Assembly (NCBI RefSeq): GCF_000975055.1
Contig: NZ_BBRB01000004.1
Location: forward strand, 51,793 to 115,792
Reading direction: 5' to 3'
DNA length: 64,000 bases
Origin: Demequina sediminicola
GTDB lineage: Bacteria > Actinomycetota > Actinomycetes > Actinomycetales > Demequinaceae
Numbering within the stretch: the stretch's first letter is position 1; the number at the start of each line of letters is the position of its first letter. Position numbers and translations under genes: made by a program. Below are positions 37,410 to 46,587 of this stretch, in pieces. The notes beneath the pieces were generated by a model that saw nothing but the letters and a program-made list of their open reading frames with translations, had not been told where the DNA came from and searched no databases.

Positions 37410-38799
37410 GGGACAACTCGCGCTCACGCAAGGCATCGAGTATGGCATCCCCTGTATCCGTCACGGGGCCGGACCCGACAGTCAGAATGATGTCTCCTGG
37501 ACGAGCGACAGTTGCCGCGTGCAGGGCCGCCGCGTCCAAGTCCTCAATCACCACCGCAGTTGAACCAGTAGGCACGTCCATCTGGTCCACGATCAGATCG
37601 GAGTTCACTCCATCAATCGGATCCTCGCGATCCCCATGGACCCCCGCCACGATGATGTCCGCATTCTCGACACTGAGCGCTCGAGCGAAGTTTGCCGCGT
37701 GCAGCTGAGTGCGAGTGAAAAGCGCTGGCTGGAACAACACCACGAGCCGGGCACCTTGACTCGCCACCGCCCCTGCAGCGGGAGCAGTCGTCGCCACGGG
37801 TGCCGTGCGGGCAGCTGCCAACAATGCCGCCACCTCGGTCGGGTGATGTGCGTAGTCGTCAATCACACGGACACCGTCCGCCTCACCACGAGCCTGAAAC
37901 CGACGTCCGGTCCCACGAAAAGTCGCCATACCTGCCGCGGCAAGCGCCGGATCGGCACCCATCGAGGTAGCGGCAGCCCACGCTGCGGCTGCGTTCAATC
38001 GCATGTGCACGCCCGGAACGGGGACCTCAAAGGGATACTCGTGTCCGTCCCTCACCACAGTGTCCGAGGTGACCACGACATCGGCGTTGTCACGTCCATA
38101 CGTGATGACCTGCACGCCTGCAGCCTGGACGCGCGCCACGATATCCATGACGACGGGGTCCTCGACACATGCGACCAAAACCCGGCAGTCCTTCGCAAAC
38201 TCCTCGAAAGCGTCGTGCAGGCGCTCGACCGTGCCGTAATAGTCCAGGTGGTCCGGCTCAATGTTCAGCAGGATCGCAACCTCGGGGTGATAGCGAAGGA
38301 ATGAGCCGTCCGACTCATCTGCCTCCACCACCGCGATCCCCGCACTACCGGCATACCCGCCAGCGACTGCACCCTCAACACCGAGAACCCGTGCACCCAC
38401 GGCGAAGGACGCATCCACACCTGCAGCGTGACAGGCGTGAGCAGCCATGGCCGACGTGGTGGTCTTGCCATGCGAGCCCGCGACCGCAAGAAGGCGCTGA
38501 TCATCCAGTGCCCGTGCAAGCGCCTCAGAACGATGCACAATCTCCACGCCCAGTTCGCGGGCCCGGACCAGCTCTGGGTTGGTATCGCGGACTGCCGTGG
38601 AAATCACCACCTGGTCAACGCCGTCCACCAGCGCAGCATCGTGGCCAATCACCACGGACATCCCCGCATCCTCAAGGGCCTCGAAGTAGTGGCTGACGCG
38701 CTGGTCACTTCCGGTCACCTGGTGCCCGGCCGCAGCAGTGAGCTTTGCCACCGCAGACATGCCTGACCCACCAACGCCAATGAAATGAACCTTGCTCAC
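37402..38799 (-). CDS. murC: UDP-N-acetylmuramate--L-alanine ligase
   Basis: 465 residues. Mur ligase order: Rossmann N-terminus (FIGVGGSGMSAVAKL), ATP loop AGSHGKTTTSAM, DESDGSFLRYHPEV, NIEPDHLDYYG and the C-terminal DDYAHHPTEVAALL. Adds L-Ala to UDP-MurNAc. GTG start overlapping the murG stop (GTGA). Confidence 0.97.
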   Translation of the reverse strand: MSKVHFIGVGGSGMSAVAKLTAAAGHQVTGSDQRVSHYFEALEDAGMSVVIGHDAALVDGVDQVVISTAVRDTNPELVRARELGVEIVHRSEALARALDDQRLLAVAGSHGKTTTSAMAAHACHAAGVDASFAVGARVLGVEGAVAGGYAGSAGIAVVEADESDGSFLRYHPEVAILLNIEPDHLDYYGTVERLHDAFEEFAKDCRVLVACVEDPVVMDIVARVQAAGVQVITYGRDNADVVVTSDTVVRDGHEYPFEVPVPGVHMRLNAAAAWAAATSMGADPALAAAGMATFRGTGRRFQARGEADGVRVIDDYAHHPTEVAALLAAARTAPVATTAPAAGAVASQGARLVVLFQPALFTRTQLHAANFARALSVENADIIVAGVHGDREDPIDGVNSDLIVDQMDVPTGSTAVVIEDLDAAALHAATVARPGDIILTVGSGPVTDTGDAILDALRERELSRE

Positions 38800-39917
38800 A
38801 GAACTTCCTCCACCAAATCCGCGACGCGCGCCGCTCCGTCAACCGTGGCAAACTCAGCGGCGGCTCGACGCATCCGCGCACCTTCGCTTTCAGCATCAGT
38901 GCCCAGTACGAGCGCCTGTGCACGTGCCACCAATACGGCGGGCGTGAGGTCCGCATCCGTCACGATTTCGCCAGCACCCGCGTCCACAGCTGGCACGGCG
39001 TTGAGCGCCTGCTCCCCATTGCCATGGGGAAAGGGAACAAACACTGCGGGCAGCTGCATTGCTGTCACTTCCGCAACTGTTCCCGCTCCGGAACGGCACA
39101 CAATGGCAGTAGCCGCCGAATACACCTCAGCCATGTCGTGACAGTACTCATCGACTCGGTACATGGCAGCGCGCTCAGGTGGCAACGTAGCCTTCGCGGC
39201 CTCGGGCACTTCGGACTTGCCCTTGCCGGTGATGTGCCACACATAAACCCCAGCAGCCGTGAGGTCGTCAACCGCTCCCACCGTCGCTGCATTGAGGCTC
39301 GCGGCTCCCTGGGAACCGCCGGTGACAACGAGAACGGGCGCATCCGCCGGCCAGCCAAGAGCGTCGCGCGCTTGGGCACGCACCGTGGGTGCCTGATTCA
39401 CGGCAGCGAGTTGCTCTGCCAACGCTTGCACAGGTGGCATGAGCGGCATACCCGTCACCACAGCACCCTTCAGTGGGGTCCCCGGAAGAGTGGCGCCCAC
39501 GCGCGCGGCCCAGCGCACGCCAAGCTTGTTCGCCAACCCTGGGCGGGCGTTCGCCTCGTGAATGACGATCGGGATACCCGCTTTGCGAGCGGCGAGATAC
39601 GCCGGTGTCGACACAAAACCACCAAACCCGACAACCGCCTGTGCACCCGTGTCATCGATCGCTATGCGCGCCGCAGCGACAGCGGACTTCAAGTTCTTGG
39701 GCAGGCGCAGCAAGTCACCCGACGGTCGGCGTGGCATCGGTACGCGTGGCACGACATGCATCTCGATTCCAGCGCGGGGCACGAGGTCAGCCTCAAGACC
39801 CTCCGTGGTTCCCAGCGCAGCGACGTCGTGGCCCCTACGCCGTAACTCATGCGCCGTAGCAAGCATCGGATTCACATGGCCAGCGGATCCACCACCGGCA
39901 AGCAGGACACTACTCAC
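38796..39917 (-). CDS. murG: UDP-GlcNAc:lipid I GlcNAc transferase MurG
   Basis: GT28 glycosyltransferase making lipid II at the inner membrane face, 373 residues. N-terminal LLAGGGSAGHVNPMLATA, IHEANARPGLANK, VTGGSQGAASLN and the donor-binding CRSGAGTVAEVTAM are canonical. GTG 39917 was chosen: AAAGG lies 8 nt upstream and it overlaps ftsW by 8 bp. Confidence 0.97.
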   Translation of the reverse strand: MSSVLLAGGGSAGHVNPMLATAHELRRRGHDVAALGTTEGLEADLVPRAGIEMHVVPRVPMPRRPSGDLLRLPKNLKSAVAAARIAIDDTGAQAVVGFGGFVSTPAYLAARKAGIPIVIHEANARPGLANKLGVRWAARVGATLPGTPLKGAVVTGMPLMPPVQALAEQLAAVNQAPTVRAQARDALGWPADAPVLVVTGGSQGAASLNAATVGAVDDLTAAGVYVWHITGKGKSEVPEAAKATLPPERAAMYRVDEYCHDMAEVYSAATAIVCRSGAGTVAEVTAMQLPAVFVPFPHGNGEQALNAVPAVDAGAGEIVTDADLTPAVLVARAQALVLGTDAESEGARMRRAAAEFATVDGAARVADLVEEVL

Positions 39918-41133
39918 GACCACGACCTTTCGACACCACAGCAATTGAGCGGCGCAACACACTCGGCCGGGCCGCAAAAGCGGCCTCTGCCCCAGGCTCA
40001 TGGCGCGCGAATGCCATCAAGACACCCACGCCTGCGAGCGACATGATCAGCGAAGAACCGCCGGACGAGATGAACGGTAGCGGCACACCTGTCACAGGTA
40101 GTAGTCCGATCACCACAGCGATGTTCATGCAGGCCTGGCCCACCAACCATGCGCCAATCGCTGCCGAAGAAATTTGTACAAAGCGATCATTGTGGCGCTG
40201 CACCAGTCGGTTCACGGCGACGGCCATCATCCCGAAGGCCACTAACACCATCAGCGTTCCGACGAGCCCAAACTCCTCCCCGATGATGGCAAACGCAAAG
40301 TCCGAGTCCGCGACTGGAAGATAACCCCACTTCTCCCGGCTCATGCCAGGGCCAAGCCCCCACAGTCCTCCGGAAGCCAGAGCCCACAATCCATGCAACG
40401 ACTGCATCCCCACTCCGGAGGGGTCTGCCGTCTCTGGGTTGAGCCATGCGTCAATGCGCCCGGACCGTGTTTCACCCACGGTCAACGCAGACAACACCAG
40501 CAAGACGCCGACGACCGCCCCGAAGCCGAAGTACCGCTTAGGGACGCCCGCAACCCAAAAAGCAGCTGCCACCATCATGGCGAGCACGATGGTAGTTCCA
40601 AGGTCCTGACCCAGCATGACCAAGAAGATGACAGCACCAGCCATCAGTCCACCGGGAAGCATGATGCCCCTGAGGGTCGTGAGTTCTCGCCGGAACTTCG
40701 CCAGCACGACACCGAGGTAGAGCGCCAGACCCAGTTTGGCAACCTCTGACGGCTGGAAACTCATGGGGCCGATGCGAATCCAGTTACGGTTTCCACCGAC
40801 GGCGTATCCGCTGGTGGCCACCACGACCAACAGGATCATGGACCCATAAAGCACCCACGGTGCGGCACGTTTCCAGAATCCGACAGACATGCGCGAGCCA
40901 ATCGCCAACGCCGTCAGGCCTAGTCCCAGCGCGATCAACTGAACGATGAAGAGCCGGTAGGGCGACCCCGAAACATCGGAGCGAAGCGCGGCTACTGACG
41001 TGCTCGACAGGACCACCGCCAAACCAATCAGCACCAGGATCGCGGTGGAGACCACCAAGAGGTAGTAGGTCACCACCGGAGATCCGGGAGGGGTCGTATC
41101 TGATGAGGAACGCCGTGAGGCAGTTGCAGTCAT
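39910..41133 (-). CDS. ftsW: Septal glycosyltransferase FtsW (SEDS family)
   Basis: 407 residues, ten predicted membrane helices. SEDS signatures: NRNWIRIGPMSFQPSEVAKL, QDLGTTIVL and LPFISSGGSSLIMSLAGVG. Polymerises lipid II together with FtsI. The ATG at 41133 has AGGAGG just upstream; a GTG 3 nt earlier is too close to that site. Confidence 0.96.
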   Translation of the reverse strand: MTATASRRSSSDTTPPGSPVVTYYLLVVSTAILVLIGLAVVLSSTSVAALRSDVSGSPYRLFIVQLIALGLGLTALAIGSRMSVGFWKRAAPWVLYGSMILLVVVATSGYAVGGNRNWIRIGPMSFQPSEVAKLGLALYLGVVLAKFRRELTTLRGIMLPGGLMAGAVIFLVMLGQDLGTTIVLAMMVAAAFWVAGVPKRYFGFGAVVGVLLVLSALTVGETRSGRIDAWLNPETADPSGVGMQSLHGLWALASGGLWGLGPGMSREKWGYLPVADSDFAFAIIGEEFGLVGTLMVLVAFGMMAVAVNRLVQRHNDRFVQISSAAIGAWLVGQACMNIAVVIGLLPVTGVPLPFISSGGSSLIMSLAGVGVLMAFARHEPGAEAAFAARPSVLRRSIAVVSKGRGRE

Positions 41134-41141
41134 CACCCCTC

Positions 41142-42524
41142 CTATTGGGCTCCGTCCCCCACGGCTCTCGCGAAGGCCTCTCCTCGGTCCGCATAACTAC
41201 GGAACTGATCAAACGATGCGCATGCAGGTGACAACAACACAGTGTCGCCGGCACGCGCGACCGCTCGGGCCGCCGCAACGGCCCTCTGCATCACAGTGTC
41301 TCCCGGCTCTATACGGGTCACGGGGATATCCGGCGCGTGTCCCGCGAGTGCACTCGCCAAAGGCTCAGGGTCCTCGCCGATCAAGATCACTGCTCGAACT
41401 CGGCTCCGTACGCTCTCGACAAGAGCGTCGAACTCCTGCCCCTTGGCCTGCCCCCCTGCGATCCACACCACTGAGTCCGGGCCATACGCCCCGAACGCCG
41501 CAATCGCCGCGTGTGCGTTAGTGGCCTTGGAGTCATCGACCCACGAGACGCCATCGAACGCCCCCACCACAGCCGTCCTGTGCGCGTCCAAAGAGAACCC
41601 TTGAAGACCATCTCGGACTGCTTCAGGAGGTACGCCCACCGAGCGTGCCAGTGCCGCGGCACACAACGCATTAAACGCCAGGTAGGGAGGAACGGATCCC
41701 GCCACAAGGTGTGCGACATCATCAAGGTGTCCCAGCTCAACGGCCTCGGTCCGACGTGCTTCGTGGAAGGCGCGGTCCACGAGGACCCCTTCGACCACAC
41801 CAAGCTGCGATACCGCAGGTGGCCCCGTGGTCACACCTATGGCGCGACACCCTTCAACGACATCGGCTTCCTCCACTAACGACTCGACGAGGCGGTCCTG
41901 CGCGCCGTAGACGCACGCATGCTGGACCCGGTCGTAAACCTTGCCCTTATCCGCGCGGTAGCCGTCAAGAGAGCCGTGCCAGTCGAGGTGATCCTCATCA
42001 ACGTTGAGACACACCGCAGCGTGCGGCGACAAAGTGCTGGTGAAGTGCAGTTGCAGACTCGCGATCTCCACAGCCAGCACCGCATGGTTTTGCCGGGCCG
42101 CCGTGATGACCGGGATGCCCATATTGCCGCAGACCGAGACATCAAGTCCTGCGGCTTCCAGGATGGCACCCGTCATCTGCGTCGTCGTCGTCTTGCCGTT
42201 GGTACCCGTGATGAGGAGCCAGGCAGCGTCCGAACTCCGCACCCGCCAGGCGAACTCCATCTCCGAGACAACCTCGACACCTGCATCCAGCACAGTTGTC
42301 ACCCACGGGTGATGGGGCGCGAATCCCGGCGACGACATGCACAAATCGAAATCCTCGACCGCCAGCGCATCGAGTGAAGCGTGATCGGCGATTGCGTGGG
42401 GATCAACAGTGACGGCCGTCGCCCCTAGGTCGTGGCACGCTTCCAGCGCAGAACGGCCCGCGACCCCCAAGCCCAGAATCAGAACCCGTGTGTCGTGCCA
42501 CTGCGTCACGCGATCGCTACCCAC
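41142..42524 (-). CDS. murD: UDP-MurNAc-L-Ala--D-glutamate ligase
   Basis: 460 residues. VLILGLGVAGRSALEA, ATP loop ITGTNGKTTTTQM, EIASLQLHFT, NVDEDHLDWHGS and DDSKATNAHAAIAA identify MurD. The GTG at 42524 was chosen 10 nt after the mraY stop; GTG 42509 is an equally possible start, and neither has a clear ribosome site. Confidence 0.95.
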   Translation of the reverse strand: MGSDRVTQWHDTRVLILGLGVAGRSALEACHDLGATAVTVDPHAIADHASLDALAVEDFDLCMSSPGFAPHHPWVTTVLDAGVEVVSEMEFAWRVRSSDAAWLLITGTNGKTTTTQMTGAILEAAGLDVSVCGNMGIPVITAARQNHAVLAVEIASLQLHFTSTLSPHAAVCLNVDEDHLDWHGSLDGYRADKGKVYDRVQHACVYGAQDRLVESLVEEADVVEGCRAIGVTTGPPAVSQLGVVEGVLVDRAFHEARRTEAVELGHLDDVAHLVAGSVPPYLAFNALCAAALARSVGVPPEAVRDGLQGFSLDAHRTAVVGAFDGVSWVDDSKATNAHAAIAAFGAYGPDSVVWIAGGQAKGQEFDALVESVRSRVRAVILIGEDPEPLASALAGHAPDIPVTRIEPGDTVMQRAVAAARAVARAGDTVLLSPACASFDQFRSYADRGEAFARAVGDGAQ

Positions 42525-42534
42525 TGCAGTGGCA

Positions 42535-43632
42535 CTACTGTCCGGAAGGCAAAGTGGTGACCCACTCTGCATAGAAGATCGACCCACCGATGGCGGCACA
42601 GAGAGCCGCGATGATCCAGAAGCGAATCACGATTGTCACTTCTCCCCAACCCATCAGCTCAAAGTGATGATGAAGCGGCGCCATTTTGAACACGCGTTTA
42701 CCACCCGAGATCTTGAACCATCCGATCTGAATCACCGAGGAGGCGACGACAATGACAAAGAGGCCGCCAATGATGACTCCCAAGAGTTCAGTGCGAGACA
42801 TGATGGTGATTCCCGCGATCGCTCCACCTAGGGCGAGCGACCCCGTGTCGCCCATGAAGATCTTGGCCGGGCTGGCGTTCCACCATAGGAAGCCAAAGCA
42901 CGCGCCCGCGATTGCCGCGGCGAGGATGGCCAAGTCACGCGGGTCTCGAACCTCGTAACACTGGGATGTCACGCTCGTGAACCCACACCACTGGTTGTAC
43001 TGCCAGATCGTAATGAGTGTGTAGGCACCAAAGAAAATCAGTGCCGCTCCGGTCGCGAGGCCGTCAAGCCCGTCCGTCAAGTTCACGGCATTTGACCACG
43101 CTGTAATCAAGAAGTTCGACCACAGAATGAACAGAATCAGGCCGATGGCCGGACCCCAGTACGCAAGGTCCAAAGCCGTGTCGCGCAGGAAGGAGATCGA
43201 TGTGGATGCGGGCGTGTCACCACGCTCATTTGCAAACTGCAGCGCCAACACACCAAAAGCAATACCCACAACGGCTTGGCCAAGAATCTTGTACCTAGCG
43301 CGCAAACCGAGCGAACGCTCCTTGCGAATCTTCAAGAAGTCATCGAGAAAACCCACGAAGCCGAGGCCCACGATCAGCAACACCACAAGCATCGACGATG
43401 CGTAGGGCGTACGGCCGGTGAGCAGGTTTCCGCCGAGCCATCCGATCACCAGAGCCAAGATGATGACGACTCCACCCATGGTGGGTGTGCCGCGCTTGAC
43501 CATGTGGGAAGCGGGCCCATCATGTCGAATGAACTGCCCGTAATGGTGTCGAGTCAGATACCTGATGAACATCGGTGTTCCCAGGAGGGCGATGATCAAT
43601 GAGATCCCGCCCGAGAAAATCACCGCTCTCAT
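42535..43632 (-). CDS. mraY: Phospho-MurNAc-pentapeptide transferase MraY
   Basis: 365 residues, ten transmembrane helices. Catalytic loops: GTPTMGGVVI, FLDDFLKIRK, NAVNLTDGLDGLATG, FMGDTGSLALGG and MAPLHHHFELMGWGE. Makes lipid I. ATG overlaps the murF stop (ATGA). Confidence 0.97.
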   Translation of the reverse strand: MRAVIFSGGISLIIALLGTPMFIRYLTRHHYGQFIRHDGPASHMVKRGTPTMGGVVIILALVIGWLGGNLLTGRTPYASSMLVVLLIVGLGFVGFLDDFLKIRKERSLGLRARYKILGQAVVGIAFGVLALQFANERGDTPASTSISFLRDTALDLAYWGPAIGLILFILWSNFLITAWSNAVNLTDGLDGLATGAALIFFGAYTLITIWQYNQWCGFTSVTSQCYEVRDPRDLAILAAAIAGACFGFLWWNASPAKIFMGDTGSLALGGAIAGITIMSRTELLGVIIGGLFVIVVASSVIQIGWFKISGGKRVFKMAPLHHHFELMGWGEVTIVIRFWIIAALCAAIGGSIFYAEWVTTLPSGQ

Positions 43633-45023
43633 GCAGTCTCTCCCACCAGTTCGTCAGCAAGCTTCCATAGGCCAGTCCCATGTGAAGCCTTCACCAGGAC
43701 AGTGTCGCCAGGGCTCAGGCGCTCCTTCAGGAACTGGCTGGCCTCGTCAATGGTAGCGACGAATGCAGCCTCATCGCCCCATGAACCCTCTCTCACTGCC
43801 GAGACATAGGCCGCACGCGCACCCGTGCCGACCACCACAAGGTGGTCGATACGAAGCCGCACTGCGTCCAACCCGACCTCGTCGTGCGCAGGCAATGAGG
43901 CATCGCCCATTTCCAACATCTCCCCCACGACAGCAAACGATCGGCCGCCCTGAGCCACATCCTTGAGCGCACGCAAAGCTGCACGCATCGACTCAGGAGA
44001 TGCGTTGTAGCTGTCGTCAAGGATGCGGACACCATCCACGCGCTCAAACAGAGCCATGCGATGAGGACTCAAAGGCATTGCCGCTGCGACGGCCTCGACC
44101 GCGTCGGCCGGAGTACTGCCGCACTCGAGCGCAACGGTGATCGCCGCAAGTACGTTCGTCGCATGGTGCTCGCCCACCAAAGACATGGTGCTAGCCGGCA
44201 CAGTTTCGGTGGCAGTCTCGACGGCGAAGCGAGGACGACCTGCATCGATCTCGACCCGTGACGCACGCACCGTACGGCCCTCGCCTCCAACCCCAAACTC
44301 AACTACCCGACGACCCTCCTGGGACAGGCATGGACGGCTTGCCATGGCGGCCACACGAGCATCGTCCCCATTGAGTATCGCCACACCACCCGGAACCAAA
44401 CCGTCGAGCAACGTGGCCTTCTCTTCTGCCAAAGCCTCTGGCGACCCGTAGCCGCCCAGGTGTGCGGTCCCGACCGTCAGCACGACAGCGATGTCTAGCG
44501 GTGCGATCGCGGTGAGGTACGCCAAATCCCCGGGCGCTGATGCCCCCATCTCCAAGATCAAGAACTGAGTCGATGATTCTGCTCGCAATACCGTGAGAGG
44601 CAAGCCGATCTCGTTGTTGAAGCTACCTTGCGGCGCAATGGCGTCGGGGAGCACCTGTGCCACCAAATCCTTGGTGGTGGTCTTTCCGTTGGAACCCGTG
44701 ATGCCGACCACACGGATATCCCCTTCTGTGCGCAACAACGCCAGATAGGCTCGCGCCAGGGAGCCCAACGCCACGACGACATCGTCGACAAGCACGTGAG
44801 GCCCTGCCACGGGTTGGGACACTAAGGCCAGTGTTGCGCCTGCTTCAAAGGCGTGCGGCGCATAATCGTGACCATCCACGCGTTCACCAACGATCGCCAC
44901 ATACAGCGCGCCCGGCGTGATGAGCCGCGAGTCCTTGTCCACGCCCGTCACCCGGGTGTCAACATCTGCAGCCAGCTCTCCACCTACCGCGTTGGCGACC
45001 CATTGCGCCGTCAATGCCCTCAT
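43629..45023 (-). CDS. murF: UDP-MurNAc-tripeptide--D-Ala-D-Ala ligase
   Basis: 464 residues. ITGSNGKTTTKDLVAQVL, GSFNNEIGLPLTVL, EMGASAPGDLAYL, NGDDARVAAMA and LDDSYNASPESMRAAL are MurF hallmarks. ATG start overlaps the murE stop (ATGA); stop overlaps mraY. Confidence 0.97.
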   Translation of the reverse strand: MRALTAQWVANAVGGELAADVDTRVTGVDKDSRLITPGALYVAIVGERVDGHDYAPHAFEAGATLALVSQPVAGPHVLVDDVVVALGSLARAYLALLRTEGDIRVVGITGSNGKTTTKDLVAQVLPDAIAPQGSFNNEIGLPLTVLRAESSTQFLILEMGASAPGDLAYLTAIAPLDIAVVLTVGTAHLGGYGSPEALAEEKATLLDGLVPGGVAILNGDDARVAAMASRPCLSQEGRRVVEFGVGGEGRTVRASRVEIDAGRPRFAVETATETVPASTMSLVGEHHATNVLAAITVALECGSTPADAVEAVAAAMPLSPHRMALFERVDGVRILDDSYNASPESMRAALRALKDVAQGGRSFAVVGEMLEMGDASLPAHDEVGLDAVRLRIDHLVVVGTGARAAYVSAVREGSWGDEAAFVATIDEASQFLKERLSPGDTVLVKASHGTGLWKLADELVGETA

Positions 45024-46585
45024 GCATGTCCCTTTCGTTCGGCGACGATCTTCCCATGGGCTCGCTCAAAGGCGTCTTTATCGTTGTAGCGGTAGAACAC
45101 TCCAGCGATCTCTTGAGTGGGCTCGTGGCCCTTGCCCGTCACCATCACAGTGTCGGCTGGACCGGCCAGGCGCAGACCGACTTCAACAGCTTCCAGCCGC
45201 GGCGAAACTTCGTGCACGTCGACAAGATCGGGCCGAACCCGCGCAATGCCCTCGCGGATAGCGGCACGCACGGCAGAAGGCTCTTCCGACCGCGGGTTCT
45301 CGTCCGTCAACACGATCACGTCCGCAAGGTTTGCCGCGATCTCCCCCATGACGGGACGCTTGCCCTGATCGCGGTCGCCATCTGAGCCAAAGATCAAGAT
45401 GAGTCGCCCAGGGGTAATGGGACGGACCCCTTCGAGTGCGAGTGTCAAAGCATCGGGAGTGTGGGCATAGTCGACGATGGCCAGCGGCGTATCGGCCGAA
45501 CGTTCGATGACCCTCTCCATACGCCCCGGAACACCGTGGGCCGTTGCGACGCCCTCAATGGCCTCGTCCAGTTCAACGCCAGCAGCATGCGCGGCAACAA
45601 TCGCCACCATGGAGTTAGAGACATTCACAAGGCCCGGCAACGGAGAGAACGCACGATGCTCAACCCCAGCAGGGTCCGTGAACGTAAACGTTGATCCCAC
45701 GCCATCAAGGCCCACGTCTGCAGTGACAACCGTCCAGTCCGCGGGGTGCGGGTCTGCGGCATGAGTCGAGACTGTTTCGACGGGGATCTCCACGCGCGCG
45801 GCCAGGGTGCGTCCCCACTGATCGTCGACGTTGATCACGCCGCGCCGCGCTCGCCCAGGGGCGAACAGTTTGGCCTTGGCGTCGAGATAGTTCTCCATGG
45901 TGCCGTGAAAGTCCAGGTGATCCCACTGCAGGTTAGTAAACACTGCGACCGCGAACTCCACACCCGAAATCCGTTCGAGGGAGGCAGCGTGTGAACTCAC
46001 TTCAGTGACCGCCGCCGTCACGTTCTCCTCGCGCATGCGTGCAAGCAATCCATGCAGCACGGGCGATTCCACGGTTGTGCGCGGCGACTCGATAGTCTCC
46101 GAACCGAGCCGCAACTCCACCGTGCCCATGATTCCTGTGTGCTCATGCACACGGCGCAGCGCGTGCTCGATGAGGTATGCAGTGGTGGTCTTGCCATTGG
46201 TGCCCGTCACTCCCACAAAAGTGAGGTCATGACTCGGGTCACCATAGATCTCTGCGGCAGCCTCACCCATAGCCTGGCGCGGGTCTTCGACCACGATGAT
46301 CGGCGCATCGATGCCTTGCTCGATCATCGCCTGCTGGCCTTCAGCGTCCGTCACGAAAGCGACAGCACCAGCAGCGAAGGCATCGGGTGCAAAGCGGGCT
46401 CCATGAACCTTGAATCCCGCAAAAGCTCCAAAGAGATCACCCGGCTGCACGTCACGCGAATCGATCGTTGCGCCTGTCAACGTGACAGATCCGTCAACCG
46501 CCGAAACGTCGCTGCCCATCCGTTGTGCAACCTGAGCGAGCGTGCAGGGCGCTACTCGCGAAGGTCGTAGCACCATGTCTGCCAC
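45020..46585 (-). CDS. murE: UDP-MurNAc-L-Ala-D-Glu--diamino acid ligase
   Basis: 521 residues. ATP loop VTGTNGKTTTAYL, TEVSSHAASLERI, NLQWDHLDFHGTM, DYAHTPDAL and GKGHEPTQEI identify MurE. The residue-3 specificity loop that reads DNPR in meso-diaminopimelate enzymes is ENPR here (429-432), so the third peptide residue (mDAP, Lys or Orn) cannot be assumed. GTG start with GGGAG 5 nt upstream, 2 nt after the ftsI stop. Confidence 0.96.
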   Translation of the reverse strand: MADMVLRPSRVAPCTLAQVAQRMGSDVSAVDGSVTLTGATIDSRDVQPGDLFGAFAGFKVHGARFAPDAFAAGAVAFVTDAEGQQAMIEQGIDAPIIVVEDPRQAMGEAAAEIYGDPSHDLTFVGVTGTNGKTTTAYLIEHALRRVHEHTGIMGTVELRLGSETIESPRTTVESPVLHGLLARMREENVTAAVTEVSSHAASLERISGVEFAVAVFTNLQWDHLDFHGTMENYLDAKAKLFAPGRARRGVINVDDQWGRTLAARVEIPVETVSTHAADPHPADWTVVTADVGLDGVGSTFTFTDPAGVEHRAFSPLPGLVNVSNSMVAIVAAHAAGVELDEAIEGVATAHGVPGRMERVIERSADTPLAIVDYAHTPDALTLALEGVRPITPGRLILIFGSDGDRDQGKRPVMGEIAANLADVIVLTDENPRSEEPSAVRAAIREGIARVRPDLVDVHEVSPRLEAVEVGLRLAGPADTVMVTGKGHEPTQEIAGVFYRYNDKDAFERAHGKIVAERKGHA

Positions 46586-46587
46586 AT

